DNA from: Dokdonella sp.
GTDB lineage: Bacteria; Pseudomonadota; Gammaproteobacteria; Xanthomonadales; Rhodanobacteraceae
DNA: 64,000 nucleotides
Direction: 5' to 3'
NCBI RefSeq assembly: GCF_017744955.1
Contig: NZ_JAGIAG010000005.1
Coordinates: 1 to 64,000 of the forward strand
Each line of letters starts with the position of its first letter. Within the stretch, counting starts at the first letter, position 1. This document shows, piece after piece, positions 37,028 to 47,204 of this stretch. A program made the position numbers and the translations under genes. The notes beneath the pieces were generated by a model. The model searched no databases. It was given only the letters and a program-made list of their open reading frames with translations, and had not been told where the DNA came from.

Positions 37028-38236
37028 TCAACGCAAGGCGGCGCCGATCGGCACGGCGGGCAGCCACGCTTCGGGCAACGGCAACGCCGCGACCAGACGC
37101 GTGCCCTGACCGGCCCTGGACTGGATTTCCAACCGCCCGCCGAGCGCATGCAGGCGTTCGCGCATGCCGGTCAGGCCGTTGCCGGGTTCGATCGCGCCGC
37201 CGCGGCCGTCGTCTTCGATCGACAGCCGCGCCTCGCCGCCGTGCACGGCGAGGTCCACGCGCACGCTCATCGCCTGCGCATGGCGCTGGATGTTGGTCAC
37301 CGCTTCGCGCACGGTCAGCGCGAACACGGTTTCGACCTCCGGCGGCAGCGCGGCCTCGCCGAGCCGGTAATCGAGACGGACGTCGGAAGACTCGAGCAGC
37401 AGCCGCGCCGAGGCGAGTTCCGCCGCCAGGCCCGCCGCACGGATGCCGCTGACCGCGCGGCGGACCTGCGCGAGTGCGTCGCGCGCGACGCGTTCGACCT
37501 CGGCGATCTCGCGCCGCGCCGCCTGCGGGTCGCGCTCGAACAGCTTCATCGCGAGCTCGGACTTCAGCGTGATCAGCGACAGCGTGTGGCCGAGCAGATC
37601 GTGCAGGTCGCGGCCGATGCGCTCGCGTTCGGCCAGCGCCGCGAGACGGCGCACTTCATCGTGGCTGAGCTTCAACTCCGCCTGGCGCAGATGCTTCTCG
37701 CGGTGGTAGTGGTTCGCCGCGCAGACCGCGACCGCGATGACGCCGGTGATGATCGCGACGAACAGCGCGTACTTCGGCGGATAGCCGACGTAATACAGCT
37801 CCAGCGAATAGAGCACGAGGACGCCGAAGATAGTGGCGATCGACTGGCGCAGCAGCAGGCCGCAGAACGGCAGGCTGGAGGCGGCGTAGATCAGGTAGGT
37901 GTGCGCGCAGCTGTTGATCGGCGCCATCGCGAAGCCGAGCGCCGCGATCGCGGCGACGTGCGCGAAGCGCCTCGCACCCTTGTGGTGGAACGCGCGGAAG
38001 TACAACGGCAGGAAGATCGCGATGCTGAGCAGGGTCGGAGCCAGCCAGACCCGCAGCGGCTGCTCCGCCCAGTTCACGAACAGGAACAGCAGGTAGAACA
38101 GGCTCCAGAACGGCGGCGCCTGCTCGTCCAGATGCGACGGCAGCAGGCGCCGGCGCACAGTCGCGAACCAGGAATGGATCGAAGTCATCGCCGCACCGCT
38201 CGACCAGGCCGGAAGCATCATACGCGCGCGCCTCAT
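37028..38236 (-). CDS. DesK-type sensor histidine kinase
   Basis: A 402-residue membrane kinase. The N-terminal half (about 45-175) has five or six hydrophobic helices (FWSLFYLLFLFVNW, LFVAIITGVIAVAVCA). The HisKA_3 dimerisation/phosphoacceptor site is ERIGRDLHDLLGHTLS with His212. The HATPase region holds REAVTNIQRHAQA (N-box) and EDDGRGG, then GLTGMRERLHALGG. The start is taken as 38236, because its ATGA overlaps the stop of the upstream microprotein gene; ATG 38188 is a shorter alternative. It is the last gene of an ABC transporter operon, and its partner is probably the regulator at 34473. Confidence 0.9.
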   Translation of the reverse strand: MRRARMMLPAWSSGAAMTSIHSWFATVRRRLLPSHLDEQAPPFWSLFYLLFLFVNWAEQPLRVWLAPTLLSIAIFLPLYFRAFHHKGARRFAHVAAIAALGFAMAPINSCAHTYLIYAASSLPFCGLLLRQSIATIFGVLVLYSLELYYVGYPPKYALFVAIITGVIAVAVCAANHYHREKHLRQAELKLSHDEVRRLAALAERERIGRDLHDLLGHTLSLITLKSELAMKLFERDPQAARREIAEVERVARDALAQVRRAVSGIRAAGLAAELASARLLLESSDVRLDYRLGEAALPPEVETVFALTVREAVTNIQRHAQAMSVRVDLAVHGGEARLSIEDDGRGGAIEPGNGLTGMRERLHALGGRLEIQSRAGQGTRLVAALPLPEAWLPAVPIGAALR

Positions 38237-38313
38237 GCGTGCCAGGTGACGGCGAACAGCACCAGCGCGAAGGACAATCCGCTGAGCAGAAGACGTCGAT
38301 AGATCGTTCGCAT
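38233..38313 (-). CDS. 26-residue single-helix membrane microprotein
   Basis: A 26-codon frame lies between the ABC permease and the kinase. It begins MRTIYRRLLLSGLSFALVLF and ends in a TWHA-terminated tail. Three Arg near the N-terminus and about 16 hydrophobic residues predict one inner-membrane helix with the N-terminus inside. Its AAGGAGG Shine-Dalgarno (38319-38325) is perfect, with 5-nt spacing. It overlaps the permease stop; the gene's own stop overlaps the kinase ATG (ATGA). These signals make translation likely. No family is recognised. A subunit of the transporter or an adaptor to the kinase is a guess from context only. Confidence 0.7.
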   Translation of the reverse strand: MRTIYRRLLLSGLSFALVLFAVTWHA

Positions 38314-38324
38314 GCCTGCCTCCT

Positions 38325-39116
38325 TCAGGCCGCGCGCGCCAGGCGCCGCCGCGCCAGCGCCAGGAAGAACAGCGTGACCGCCGCCAGCGCGGCGACGTGC
38401 ACGACCACCGAACCGACTGCGGGCTGGCCGACTGCCGCGTACGCGAGCTGGCCGAGATGGTAGGCCGGCCACAGCGGCGCCGCGTCGCGCAGGATCGCCG
38501 GCAGGACCAACAGCGGGATCCACAGCCCGGACAGGAACGACATCGGCAGGTAGATCAGGTTGATCAGTGCCGGCGCGGCCTGCCCGCCCACCACGCTGCC
38601 GACGAACAGTCCGATCGCGCAGAACGGCAGCACGCCGCAGACCTCGACGACGAACAGCAAGGCCCAGGTCGGAGCCGGCAGACGCACGCCGGCCACCGTC
38701 ACGGCGATCGTCGCGAGCAGCACGAACACCAGCGCCGCGAACAGCATCGCCATGGCCAGCTTGGCGACGAGATACGCACCGGGCGGCAGCGGCAGCGCAC
38801 GCCGCAGCGTGAGCCATCCCTGGTCGCGGTCCAGCGCGACCGAGACGCCGAAGCCGAACAGACCCGGCGCCATCACGCCGAACACGCCGTAGCTGGCCAG
38901 GAAATAGACGGCCGGCGTGAGCGCGCCGGCGGCGTTGCCGCGATTCAGCATCACGCCGAACAGGAGGTAGAACATCGCCGGGAACACCAGCGTCGGTATG
39001 CAGAACATCGGCGTGCGCAGCAGGCGCAGGAATTCGTGCTTGGCTTCGAGGACGTAGCAGCGCCAGGCGCTGAACGTGCGGTCGGCGGGATACGGCGTGG
39101 CGGCGATACCGTGCAT
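38325..39116 (-). CDS. ABC-2 type transporter permease
   Basis: A 263-residue inner-membrane protein with six hydrophobic stretches. The first follows an amphipathic N-terminus (FLRLLRTPMFCIPTLVFPAM). The ABC-2 motif region reads NLIYLPMSFLSGLWIPLLVL, typical of drug, lipid or antibiotic export permeases. It lies 43 nt behind its ATPase. The stop codon is embedded in the ribosome-binding site of the microprotein gene. Substrate unknown. Confidence 0.9.
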   Translation of the reverse strand: MHGIAATPYPADRTFSAWRCYVLEAKHEFLRLLRTPMFCIPTLVFPAMFYLLFGVMLNRGNAAGALTPAVYFLASYGVFGVMAPGLFGFGVSVALDRDQGWLTLRRALPLPPGAYLVAKLAMAMLFAALVFVLLATIAVTVAGVRLPAPTWALLFVVEVCGVLPFCAIGLFVGSVVGGQAAPALINLIYLPMSFLSGLWIPLLVLPAILRDAAPLWPAYHLGQLAYAAVGQPAVGSVVVHVAALAAVTLFFLALARRRLARAA

Positions 39117-39159
39117 GAGGATTCTCGATGGAAGGAAAGTCCGGCCGACCAGGCGACGC

Positions 39160-40059
39160 CTAGGCGGTGTCGGCGGTGACCGTGCGGGTGATTTCGACGA
39201 AGGCTTCGGCCAGCCCGGCGCGCCGCACTTCGAGTTCGCTCAGCGCTCCGTCCTCGAACAGCAGCTGGCGCACGACGGCTTCGGCCGCGTCGGTGACGAT
39301 CTCGATGCGCTCGCCGTCGCGGCAGGCGCTGCGCACTTCCGGCCAGGCGCCGACGAGGTCCGCGTCGAGCGCGCTGATGCAGCGGATGCGCTTCTGCGCG
39401 ACGCGCGCGCGGACCTCGACCACACTGCCTGCGGCGACGAGGTGCCCATGGGCCAGCACGGCGACACGGTCGGCCAGCGCTTCGGCTTCCTCCAGGTAGT
39501 GCGTGGTCAGCACGACTGCGCAACCTTCCGCCACGAGGGCGCGGATCGTCTGCCACAAGGCCGTGCGCGCATCGACGTCGAGCCCAACCGTGGGTTCGTC
39601 GAGGAACAGCAGCTGCGGCCGGCCGCAGATCGCCAGCGCGAATTGCACGCGCCGCTGCTGGCCGCCGGAGAGCCGGCCGTAGCGCCGGTCCATCAGGCCG
39701 TCGAGGCCGGCCAGGCGCACGCAGTCGTCGGTCGGATACGGCGCGGGATAGGCGGCGCGCGTCTGCGCGAGCAGCTCGGCGACCTTCAGCGTTTCCGGAA
39801 TGCCGGCGCTCTGCAGCATCACGCCGACGCGGCGGCGCGCCGACATCGTGCCCGGCGCGGTGCCGAACAGCCGCGCTTCGCCGGAGTCCGGTCGCGCCAG
39901 CCCCAACCACAACGCGATCGCCGTGCTCTTGCCGGCACCGTTCGGCCCGAGCAGGGCGAGCAGCTCGCCGCGTCGCGCGGAAAGATCGACGCGGTCCAGC
40001 GCCGCGACCGCCCCGTACCGTTTACACACGTCGACAAGTTCCGCCGCCGGCTCCGACAT
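39160..40059 (-). CDS. ABC transporter ATP-binding protein
   Basis: A 299-residue ATPase of the drug/lipid-export subfamily. Walker A is GPNGAGKST (38-46), the signature LSGGQQRRVQFAL, Walker B LLFLDEPTVGLD, and the H-loop LTTHYLEEAE. About 80 C-terminal residues after the ATPase core resemble the regulatory tail of DrrA/CcmA-like exporters. AGGAGA lies eight bases before ATG 40059. It heads the leftward operon ATPase-permease-microprotein-kinase. The layout resembles transporter/DesKR cassettes that sense membrane stress or antibiotics (inference). Confidence 0.93.
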   Translation of the reverse strand: MSEPAAELVDVCKRYGAVAALDRVDLSARRGELLALLGPNGAGKSTAIALWLGLARPDSGEARLFGTAPGTMSARRRVGVMLQSAGIPETLKVAELLAQTRAAYPAPYPTDDCVRLAGLDGLMDRRYGRLSGGQQRRVQFALAICGRPQLLFLDEPTVGLDVDARTALWQTIRALVAEGCAVVLTTHYLEEAEALADRVAVLAHGHLVAAGSVVEVRARVAQKRIRCISALDADLVGAWPEVRSACRDGERIEIVTDAAEAVVRQLLFEDGALSELEVRRAGLAEAFVEITRTVTADTA

Positions 40060-40261
40060 GGAACCACTCTCCTGTTGATCGATGGAGCCACTCTAGAGAG
40101 CGCCGCGCCGATGCGGCAGAAGCAGGCGTCAGGCCGTGCGGTTGACGGATGTCATGCGCCGCCCCAACCGGCCGAACCGCCCGGACGGGGTACCGCCGCA
40201 AAGGCCGCTGTGATACATTGGCTGTCTGATTTTTCCATTCCAATCAATGCTTAAACCCACT

Positions 40262-40288
40262 GTGCCTGCACCTGTCCGGGGCAGGCAC
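40262..40288 (+). promoter_or_regulatory. hairpin in the aminotransferase leader
   Basis: GTGCCTGC (40262-40269) pairs with GCAGGCAC (40281-40288), with an 11-nt loop. It is followed by GGTCGTTTTCC and then the GGGAGG ribosome-binding site. It could be a leader attenuator or only a transcript-stabilising stem. Confidence 0.4.
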
Positions 40289-40311
40289 GGTCGTTTTCCG
40301 GGAGGCTCCGA

Positions 40312-41820
40312 ATGAATCCGATGCTGGCCAAACTCAAGGAAATGCGCGAATTCGACGGCGCCGTGCGCACCAGCGGTCTCGCCGACGCGGCGATCGAGCG
40401 CTTCGTGCAGACCGATCCCGCGCTGGTCGAGGCGATCGACGAGGCCTACGCCGCGCACCTCGCCCTGCGCTCGTGCATGCCCGACTTCCTGCACCTGGAC
40501 GAAGCCGAGCAGATCCAGGCGGCGCAGGCCGACTTCGTCAACTTCTACCCGGAAGACGGCGTCAATCCCTACGTCGCGCTGGCCGCGCACGGTCCCTGGC
40601 TGATCACGCTGAAGGGCGCGGTGATCTACGACGCCGGCGGCTACGGCATGCTCGGCCTCGGCCATGCGCCGAAGGACATCCTGAAAGTCATGGCGCGCCC
40701 GCAGGTGATGGCGAACGTGATGACGCCGAACCTGTCGCAGCTGAAGTTCGGCACGGCGTTGAAGAAGGAGATCGGCCGGAACCGCGCGGACGGCTGTCCG
40801 TACGCGAAGTTCCTCTGCCTCAACTCCGGCTCCGAGTCGGTCTCGCTGGCGGCGCGCATCGTCGACGTCAACGCCAAGCTGATGACCGACGCCGGCGGCC
40901 GCCACGCCGGCCGCGCGATCAAGCGTCTCGCGGTGAAGGGCGCCTTCCACGGCCGCACCGAGCGCCCGGCGCTGTATTCCGATTCCTCGCGCAAGGCCTA
41001 CCAGCAGAACCTCGCCAGCTTCCGCGACGAGACCAGCCTGATCACGGTCGATCCGTACAGCGTCGAGCAGCTCAAGCAGGCGTTCGCCGACGCCGACAAG
41101 AACGGCTGGTTCATCGAAGCCGTCTTCGTCGAGCCGGTGATGGGCGAAGGCGACCCGGGCCGTTCGGTGACGACCGAGTTCTACGCCGCCGCGCGCGAAC
41201 TGACCAAGGCGCACGGCAGCCTGCTGCTGATCGACTCGATCCAGGCCGGCCTGCGCGCGCACGGCGTGCTATCGGTCGTCGATTACCCGGGCTTCGAGGC
41301 GCTGGAAGCGCCGGATCTGGAAACCTATTCGAAGGCGCTCAACGCCGGCCAGTATCCGCTGTCGGTGCTGGCGGTGAACGAGCGCGCCGCGGGGCTGTAC
41401 AAGAAGGGCATCTACGGCAACACGATGACCGCCAATCCGCGCGCGCTCGACGTCGGCATCAGCGTGCTCAAGTCGCTGACCCCGGAGCTGCGCGAGAACA
41501 TCCGCGAGCGCGGCAAGGAATTCCTGGTCAAGCTGGAAAAGCTCAAGGCCGAGCTGCCCGGCTACATCACCAAGGTGCAGGGCACCGGGCTTCTGTTCTC
41601 CTGCGAGCTCTCTGCGGAGTTCAAGTGCTACGGCGCCGGCAGCACCGAGGAATGGATGCGCGAGCACGGTTACGGCGTGATCCACGGCGGCGCCAACTCG
41701 CTGCGCTTCACGCCGCATTTCGACATCCGTTCCGACGAAGTGGACCTGCTGGTCGAAGGCGTGCGGCTCGCGCTGGTCGAAGGCCCGCGCAAGACGCAGC
41801 CCGTCCAGGCCGCGGCGTAG
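40312..41820 (+). CDS. class III PLP-dependent aminotransferase
   Basis: A 502-residue fold-type I enzyme. The PLP lysine is Lys341 in YSKALNAGQYPLSVLAV. The cofactor-binding elements LNSGSESVSLAARI, KGAFHGRTERPAL, and LLLIDSIQAGLRAHG (where the conserved Asp precedes a Ser) are visible. It is longer than most ornithine or GABA transaminases, with about 50 extra N-terminal residues. The substrate cannot be read. ATG 40312 has GGGAGG about seven bases upstream. It is a single gene with a structured leader and a hairpin behind it. Confidence 0.88.
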   Translation: MNPMLAKLKEMREFDGAVRTSGLADAAIERFVQTDPALVEAIDEAYAAHLALRSCMPDFLHLDEAEQIQAAQADFVNFYPEDGVNPYVALAAHGPWLITLKGAVIYDAGGYGMLGLGHAPKDILKVMARPQVMANVMTPNLSQLKFGTALKKEIGRNRADGCPYAKFLCLNSGSESVSLAARIVDVNAKLMTDAGGRHAGRAIKRLAVKGAFHGRTERPALYSDSSRKAYQQNLASFRDETSLITVDPYSVEQLKQAFADADKNGWFIEAVFVEPVMGEGDPGRSVTTEFYAAARELTKAHGSLLLIDSIQAGLRAHGVLSVVDYPGFEALEAPDLETYSKALNAGQYPLSVLAVNERAAGLYKKGIYGNTMTANPRALDVGISVLKSLTPELRENIRERGKEFLVKLEKLKAELPGYITKVQGTGLLFSCELSAEFKCYGAGSTEEWMREHGYGVIHGGANSLRFTPHFDIRSDEVDLLVEGVRLALVEGPRKTQPVQAAA

Positions 41821-41862
41821 TCTTGGGCGATCGTCCATGATCGCCTCTTCGATCTGATGTGA

Positions 41863-41894
41863 CTCTCCGACGAGCAGACTCTGCCGTCGGAGAG
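41863..41894. terminator. hairpin after the aminotransferase gene
   Basis: CTCTCCGACG (41863-41872) pairs perfectly with CGTCGGAGAG (41885-41894), loop of 12. A smaller hairpin GCGATC/GATCGC lies at 41827-41844. There is no T run, so intrinsic termination is uncertain. The rest of the 281-nt gap up to psiF shows nothing further. Confidence 0.45.
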
Positions 41895-42101
41895 CGTCTC
41901 GCGGCCATCCCCGGCCATACTCGACCGCGGCAATTCAGTGCGCCGATTTCCTACAGCGGTGGGCGAATTTTCGACGCCTGAATCGCCGGCAACTCCTTCG
42001 TAAAATTCCCGCGATCGTCACTTCCACTCCGCAGACGCGAGCGTAGACTGCGCCGCACCGATGCCAGGCGGCAGCGGATTCACTCGGAGAGGAGTTCGAC
42101 C

Positions 42102-42455
42102 ATGCAGCTCAAGACGATGTTCTCGCTGGCGCTGGCTTCCGCGCTGGCCTTTGGTACCTGCGGCGCTTTCGCGGCTGAAACCGGCAAGGCGCTGACCCCG
42201 CAGCAGCAGCGCATGAAGGACTGCAACGCGGAAGCCAAGACCAAGGCGCTGGCCGGCGCCGAACGCAAGACCTTCATGAGCTCCTGCCTGAAGGGCGAAA
42301 CCGTCGCCGCCGCGCCGGCCGCGAAGGAGACGCAGCAGGAGAAGATGAAGACCTGCAGCACCGAGGCGAAGGCCAAGTCGCTGAAAGGTGCCGACCGCAA
42401 GTCGTTCATGAGCACGTGCCTGAAGGGCGACGCCGCCCCCGCGGCGGCGCACTGA
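42102..42455 (+). CDS. psiF: PsiF-repeat exported protein
   Basis: A 117-residue periplasmic protein with a signal peptide (MQLKTMFSLALASALAFG). It contains two copies of the psiF repeat: QQQRMKDCNAEAKTKALAGA with FMSSCLKG, and QQEKMKTCSTEAKAKSLKGA with FMSTCLKG. Each copy has two Cys that could form a disulfide. E. coli PsiF is induced by phosphate starvation; its function is unknown. GGAGAGGAG precedes the ATG. No Pho box was recognised upstream. An intrinsic terminator follows. Confidence 0.9.
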   Translation: MQLKTMFSLALASALAFGTCGAFAAETGKALTPQQQRMKDCNAEAKTKALAGAERKTFMSSCLKGETVAAAPAAKETQQEKMKTCSTEAKAKSLKGADRKSFMSTCLKGDAAPAAAH

Positions 42456-42477
42456 GCGCCGAGTTCGCCGAAGAAGA

Positions 42478-42503
42478 ACGGGCCCGCTTGCGGGCCCGTT
42501 TTC
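42478..42503 (+). terminator. intrinsic terminator of psiF
   Basis: A 9-bp stem (ACGGGCCCG / CGGGCCCGT) with a CTTG loop is followed by TTTTC. It stands between convergent psiF and the GDCCVxC gene. Confidence 0.9.
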
Positions 42504-42516
42504 TTTGCCGATCAGC

Positions 42517-42729
42517 TCAGCCGCAACACGGCCGGCTCTGCTGGATCGGCGGACACGGTACGTCGCCGTAGGAGCAAAACACGCAGCAGTCGCCCGGCTT
42601 GGGCCGCAGCAGCTGCCCGCATCCACCGCATTCGTAGAAGAACCAGCAGGCATCCGTCGACATCGTCTCGGTCGCCTGATGAGCGCAATGCGGACAGGTC
42701 AGCGTGCTGAACAGGACCGTCGCGGCCAT
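42517..42729 (-). CDS. GDCCVxC domain-containing small protein
   Basis: A 70-residue Cys-rich protein. CPHCAHQ near the N-terminus and YECGGCGQLL form a CxxC pair suited to zinc or redox chemistry. The family motif is PKPGDCCVFCSYGDVPCPP. In some relatives a selenocysteine replaces a Cys of this motif, and the family is annotated as GDCCVxC (seleno)protein. Here all are Cys codons with no in-frame TGA. The family often accompanies MerT/mercury or metal genes; none is adjacent here. Its role is unknown. It probably shares a transcript with pip upstream (34-nt gap). Confidence 0.85.
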   Translation of the reverse strand: MAATVLFSTLTCPHCAHQATETMSTDACWFFYECGGCGQLLRPKPGDCCVFCSYGDVPCPPIQQSRPCCG

Positions 42730-42763
42730 CGCGGGTACCGTGGACCCGAATTCCTCGCCGCTC

Positions 42764-44047
<1,284 letters not shown>

Positions 44048-44074
44048 TCATCTTGCGATCGCGGAAGCCCGCGT

Positions 44075-44431
44075 TCACCGCCGGAGGATCTGCAGCACTT
44101 CCTCCAGCTCCATCCGCACCTGCCGCACGATCTGGTGCGAAATGGTCGACTCGGCCTTGGCCTGCGAGCCTTCCAGGCGCTGGCGCGCGCCGGTGATGGT
44201 GAAGCCCTGGTCGTACAGCAGCGAACGGATCTGCCGGATCATCAGCACGTCGTGGCGCTGATAGTAGCGGCGGTTGCCGCGCCGTTTGACCGGCTTGAGG
44301 TTGGGAAACTCCTGCTCCCAGTAACGCAGCACGTGCGGCTTCACGCCGCAGAGTTCGCTGACCTCGCCAATCGTGAAATAGCGTTTGGCCGGGATGACCG
44401 GCAGTTCGCTATTACTGCCCTGATCCAGCAT
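44075..44431 (-). CDS. MerR-family transcriptional regulator
   Basis: A 118-residue protein with a MerR HTH at residues 17-85 ([20 protein letters not shown], then [19 protein letters not shown]) and a short C-terminal helix. It lacks an effector-binding domain and metal-binding Cys. The gene sits downstream of ihfA in many gammaproteobacteria, without a known target. It overlaps the ihfA 3' end by 20 bases, so it is part of the thrS-ihfA transcript. Confidence 0.9.
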   Translation of the reverse strand: MLDQGSNSELPVIPAKRYFTIGEVSELCGVKPHVLRYWEQEFPNLKPVKRRGNRRYYQRHDVLMIRQIRSLLYDQGFTITGARQRLEGSQAKAESTISHQIVRQVRMELEEVLQILRR

Positions 44432-44711
44432 AGGCTTCGACCCGGACCTTGAGTTTCTGCCCCGGACGGAACGTCACCACGCGCCGGGCGGAGATCGGAA
44501 TCTCCTCGCCGGTCTTCGGGTTGCGCCCGGGGCGCTGGTTTTTGAAGCGCAGATCGAAGTTGCCGAATCCCGACAGCTTCACCTGCTCCCCTTTCTCGAG
44601 CGCATCGCGCACGACTTCGAAGAACGCGTCGACGAACTCCTTGGCTTCGCGCTTGTTCAGCCCGACGTCCAGAAACAGACGTTCGGCCATCTCCGCCTTC
44701 GTCAGCGCCAT
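44412..44711 (-). CDS. ihfA: integration host factor subunit alpha
   Basis: A 99-residue DNA-bending protein of the HU/IHF family. Conserved are [35 protein letters not shown] with the intercalating Pro in the beta arm, and [19 protein letters not shown] alpha acts with the beta subunit in DNA bending, recombination and transcription. The start at 44711 has GAGGA about five bases upstream and is two bases before the pheT stop; the longer open frame inside pheT is not coding. Confidence 0.96.
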   Translation of the reverse strand: MALTKAEMAERLFLDVGLNKREAKEFVDAFFEVVRDALEKGEQVKLSGFGNFDLRFKNQRPGRNPKTGEEIPISARRVVTFRPGQKLKVRVEAYAGSGQ

Positions 44712-44712
44712 C

Positions 44713-47085
44713 CTATCCTCGCAACTTGGCCTTGCAACCGGATTCCAGCGCGGCGACGGCGAGTGCCACGCAGCGGTCTGCATCCGGGTCCGTAAGCGTG
44801 CGGTAACGATCCTGCAAAATCAAGCCTATAGCGAGACTTTTGACATCCGATCCGAGATTGGGACCGGCGTAGCGGTCGAATAGCACGATGTCCGTCAAGG
44901 TTTCGCCAACAGCCCCGCGAATCGCCTCTTCGACCTGGGCGTAGGGCACCTCCTCCGGCAGCTCGAACGACAGGTCGCGGCGCACCGAGGGGAACCGGGA
45001 CAGCGGCTGGGCCACCGGCACGCCGCGCTCGACCAGGACGTCGAGATCGAGTTCGAACGCGTAGACGTCCTCGCCGAGATCGAGCGCCCTGGTCAGGTTC
45101 GGATGCAGCGCGCCGACGTACCCGACGTGGCGCCCGCCGCGCCGGATCTCGGCGCTCTGGCCCGGATGCAGCCAGGGCTGCGTCGCCGGCACCACGTCGA
45201 ATTCCGACGCGGCGCTCGCCAGGGCGAACAGCGACTCGACGTCGCCTTTGGCGTCGAAGAAGTCCAGCGCGCGCGCGGCCTCGCCCCATTGCTCGGCGAC
45301 GGCACGGCCGCAGGCGACGCCGGCGATGCGCGCGACTTCGCGCGGAGCGTCGTCGCCCGCGAAGTACGCCCGCCCCGCTTCGAACAGGCGCACGCGCGTC
45401 TGCTGGCGGCTGCGATTGGTCGCCAGCGCCGCGACGAGGCCCGGCAGCAGGCTCGTGCGCATGACCGACAGCTCGGCCGAGAGCGGGTTCGCCAGCGCGA
45501 TCGCGCCGTCGGCGAGCGTCCAGGTCTCCAACTGCTCGCGAGCGACGAATGCGTAGGTGATCGCTTCCAGATAGCCGCGCGCGGCCAGCTGTTCGCGCAG
45601 CGCGGCCAGGCCGACGCGATCCTCGCGCAGCGCAGGACCGACCAGCTCGCCGCTCGGCGCGCGATCGGGAATGCGCTCGTAGCCGTGGATGCGCGCGACT
45701 TCCTCGATCAGGTCTTCCTCGATCGCGATGTCGAAGCGCGCGCTCGGCGGCGTCGCGATCCAGCCGTCGGCATCGGCTTCGACCTGCATGCCGAGCGCGC
45801 CCAGGATGCGTTCGACGGCCGCATCCGGCACTTCGATGCCGAGCACGCGGGCGATGCGTGCGCGACGCAGCCGCACCGGCGCGCGCACGGGCAGATGCGC
45901 GGAGGAAACGGCTTCGAGGATCGGGCCGACTTCGCCGCCTGCCGCCTCGACGATCAATCGCGTCGCGCGCTCGAGCGCGCGACGCGGCAGTTCCGGATCG
46001 ACGCCGCGCTCGAAACGATGCGCCGCGTCGGTGTGCATGCCGAGCTTGCGCGCGCGACCGGCGAGCGCCGCGGGCGCGAAATGGGCCGCTTCGAGGAACA
46101 GGTTCTTCGTCGTCGTGCCGATGCGCGTGTCCCAGCCGCCCATCAATCCGGCCAGCGCGACCGGACGGTCGGCGTCGGTGATCAACAGGAAATGCCCGTC
46201 GAGGGTGACGTCGCGTTCGTCGAGCAGGCGCAACGTCTCGCCGGCGCGCGCGCGGCGCACGCCGATCGGTCCCTGCAGAGTATCGGCGTCGAAGGCATGC
46301 AGCGGCTGGCCGAGTTCGAGCATCACGTAGTTGGTCACGTCGACCAGCAGGCTGATCGGGCGCAGCCCGCTGCGACGCAGGCGCTCGCGCATCCACGGCG
46401 GCGTCGGCGCCGCGGCGTCGATGCCGCTGATGTAGCGACCGCAGTAGCGCGGACAGTCGGCGGGCGCATCGAGGCGAATCTCGATACGACGTTCAGATTG
46501 CGCAGGCACCGCCTCGATCGCGAGCGGCGCGAACGGCACGTCGAAGGCCGCCGCTACGTCCTTGGCCAGGCCTTCGAGCGACAGGCAGTCGGCGCGATTC
46601 GGGGTCAAGCCGAGGTCGAACACCGCGTCGGGCAGACCGAAATATTGCGCGAGCGGCGTGCCGACCGGCGCATCCGCCGGCAGTTCGAGCAGGCCGGAAG
46701 CATCGGCGTCGAGTCCGAGTTCCTTGGCCGAGCAGAGCATGCCGAACGATTCGACGCCGCGCAGCTTGGCCGCCTTGATCGACAGCGTGCCGACCTGCGC
46801 GCCGACCTTCGCCAGCGGCGCCTTCAGTCCGGCGCGCGCGTTCGGCGCACCGCAGACGATCTGCAGCTTCTCGCCGCCGGCATCGACCTCGCAGACCTGC
46901 AGGCGATCCGCCTCGGGATGCTTGGCGCAAGAAGCGATCTGCGCGACGACGACGCCGTCGAGCTGCGCGCCGAGCGATTCGATGCTCTCGACTTCGTGAC
47001 CGATCATGTCGAAGCGCTCGGCCAGCGTGGCACGGTCGGCCTGGAGCGGCACTCGTTCGCGGAGCCAGTTCTCTGAAATTTTCAT
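44713..47085 (-). CDS. pheT: phenylalanyl-tRNA synthetase beta subunit
   Basis: A 790-residue subunit. The order is a tRNA-binding EMAP-like domain ([20 protein letters not shown]), B3/4 editing domain, B5 domain and a C-terminal FDX-ACB anticodon-binding domain ([20 protein letters not shown]). The protein edits mischarged Tyr-tRNA-Phe. It starts at ATG 47085 ([12 protein letters not shown]); the frame runs on upstream through the pheS-pheT repeat and even into pheS, without similarity. No strong Shine-Dalgarno is seen. It is in the thrS-infC-rpmI-rplT-pheST-ihfA operon. Confidence 0.97.
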   Translation of the reverse strand: MKISENWLRERVPLQADRATLAERFDMIGHEVESIESLGAQLDGVVVAQIASCAKHPEADRLQVCEVDAGGEKLQIVCGAPNARAGLKAPLAKVGAQVGTLSIKAAKLRGVESFGMLCSAKELGLDADASGLLELPADAPVGTPLAQYFGLPDAVFDLGLTPNRADCLSLEGLAKDVAAAFDVPFAPLAIEAVPAQSERRIEIRLDAPADCPRYCGRYISGIDAAAPTPPWMRERLRRSGLRPISLLVDVTNYVMLELGQPLHAFDADTLQGPIGVRRARAGETLRLLDERDVTLDGHFLLITDADRPVALAGLMGGWDTRIGTTTKNLFLEAAHFAPAALAGRARKLGMHTDAAHRFERGVDPELPRRALERATRLIVEAAGGEVGPILEAVSSAHLPVRAPVRLRRARIARVLGIEVPDAAVERILGALGMQVEADADGWIATPPSARFDIAIEEDLIEEVARIHGYERIPDRAPSGELVGPALREDRVGLAALREQLAARGYLEAITYAFVAREQLETWTLADGAIALANPLSAELSVMRTSLLPGLVAALATNRSRQQTRVRLFEAGRAYFAGDDAPREVARIAGVACGRAVAEQWGEAARALDFFDAKGDVESLFALASAASEFDVVPATQPWLHPGQSAEIRRGGRHVGYVGALHPNLTRALDLGEDVYAFELDLDVLVERGVPVAQPLSRFPSVRRDLSFELPEEVPYAQVEEAIRGAVGETLTDIVLFDRYAGPNLGSDVKSLAIGLILQDRYRTLTDPDADRCVALAVAALESGCKAKLRG

Positions 47086-47109
47086 CGAGGAGTCGTCTTC
47101 TTCTTTACT

Positions 47110-47195
47110 CGTCGTTCCCGCGCAGGCGGAGATCCATCCTGCATCTCGCCACGTGCGCCGGAAGCGAAATGGATTCCCGCTTGCGCGGGAACGAC
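47110..47195. repeat. 'CGTCGTTCCCGCGCAGGCGG' inverted repeat (pheS-pheT)
   Basis: GTCGTTCCCGCGCAGGCGGAGATCCAT at the left and ATGGATTCCCGCTTGCGCGGGAACGAC at the right form an almost perfect long inverted repeat. It fills the 119-nt pheS-pheT gap, so the operon mRNA would carry a long hairpin. Same family as 21017-21089 and 36811-36873. Confidence 0.85.
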
Positions 47196-47204
47196 GGCGC
47201 TGGG

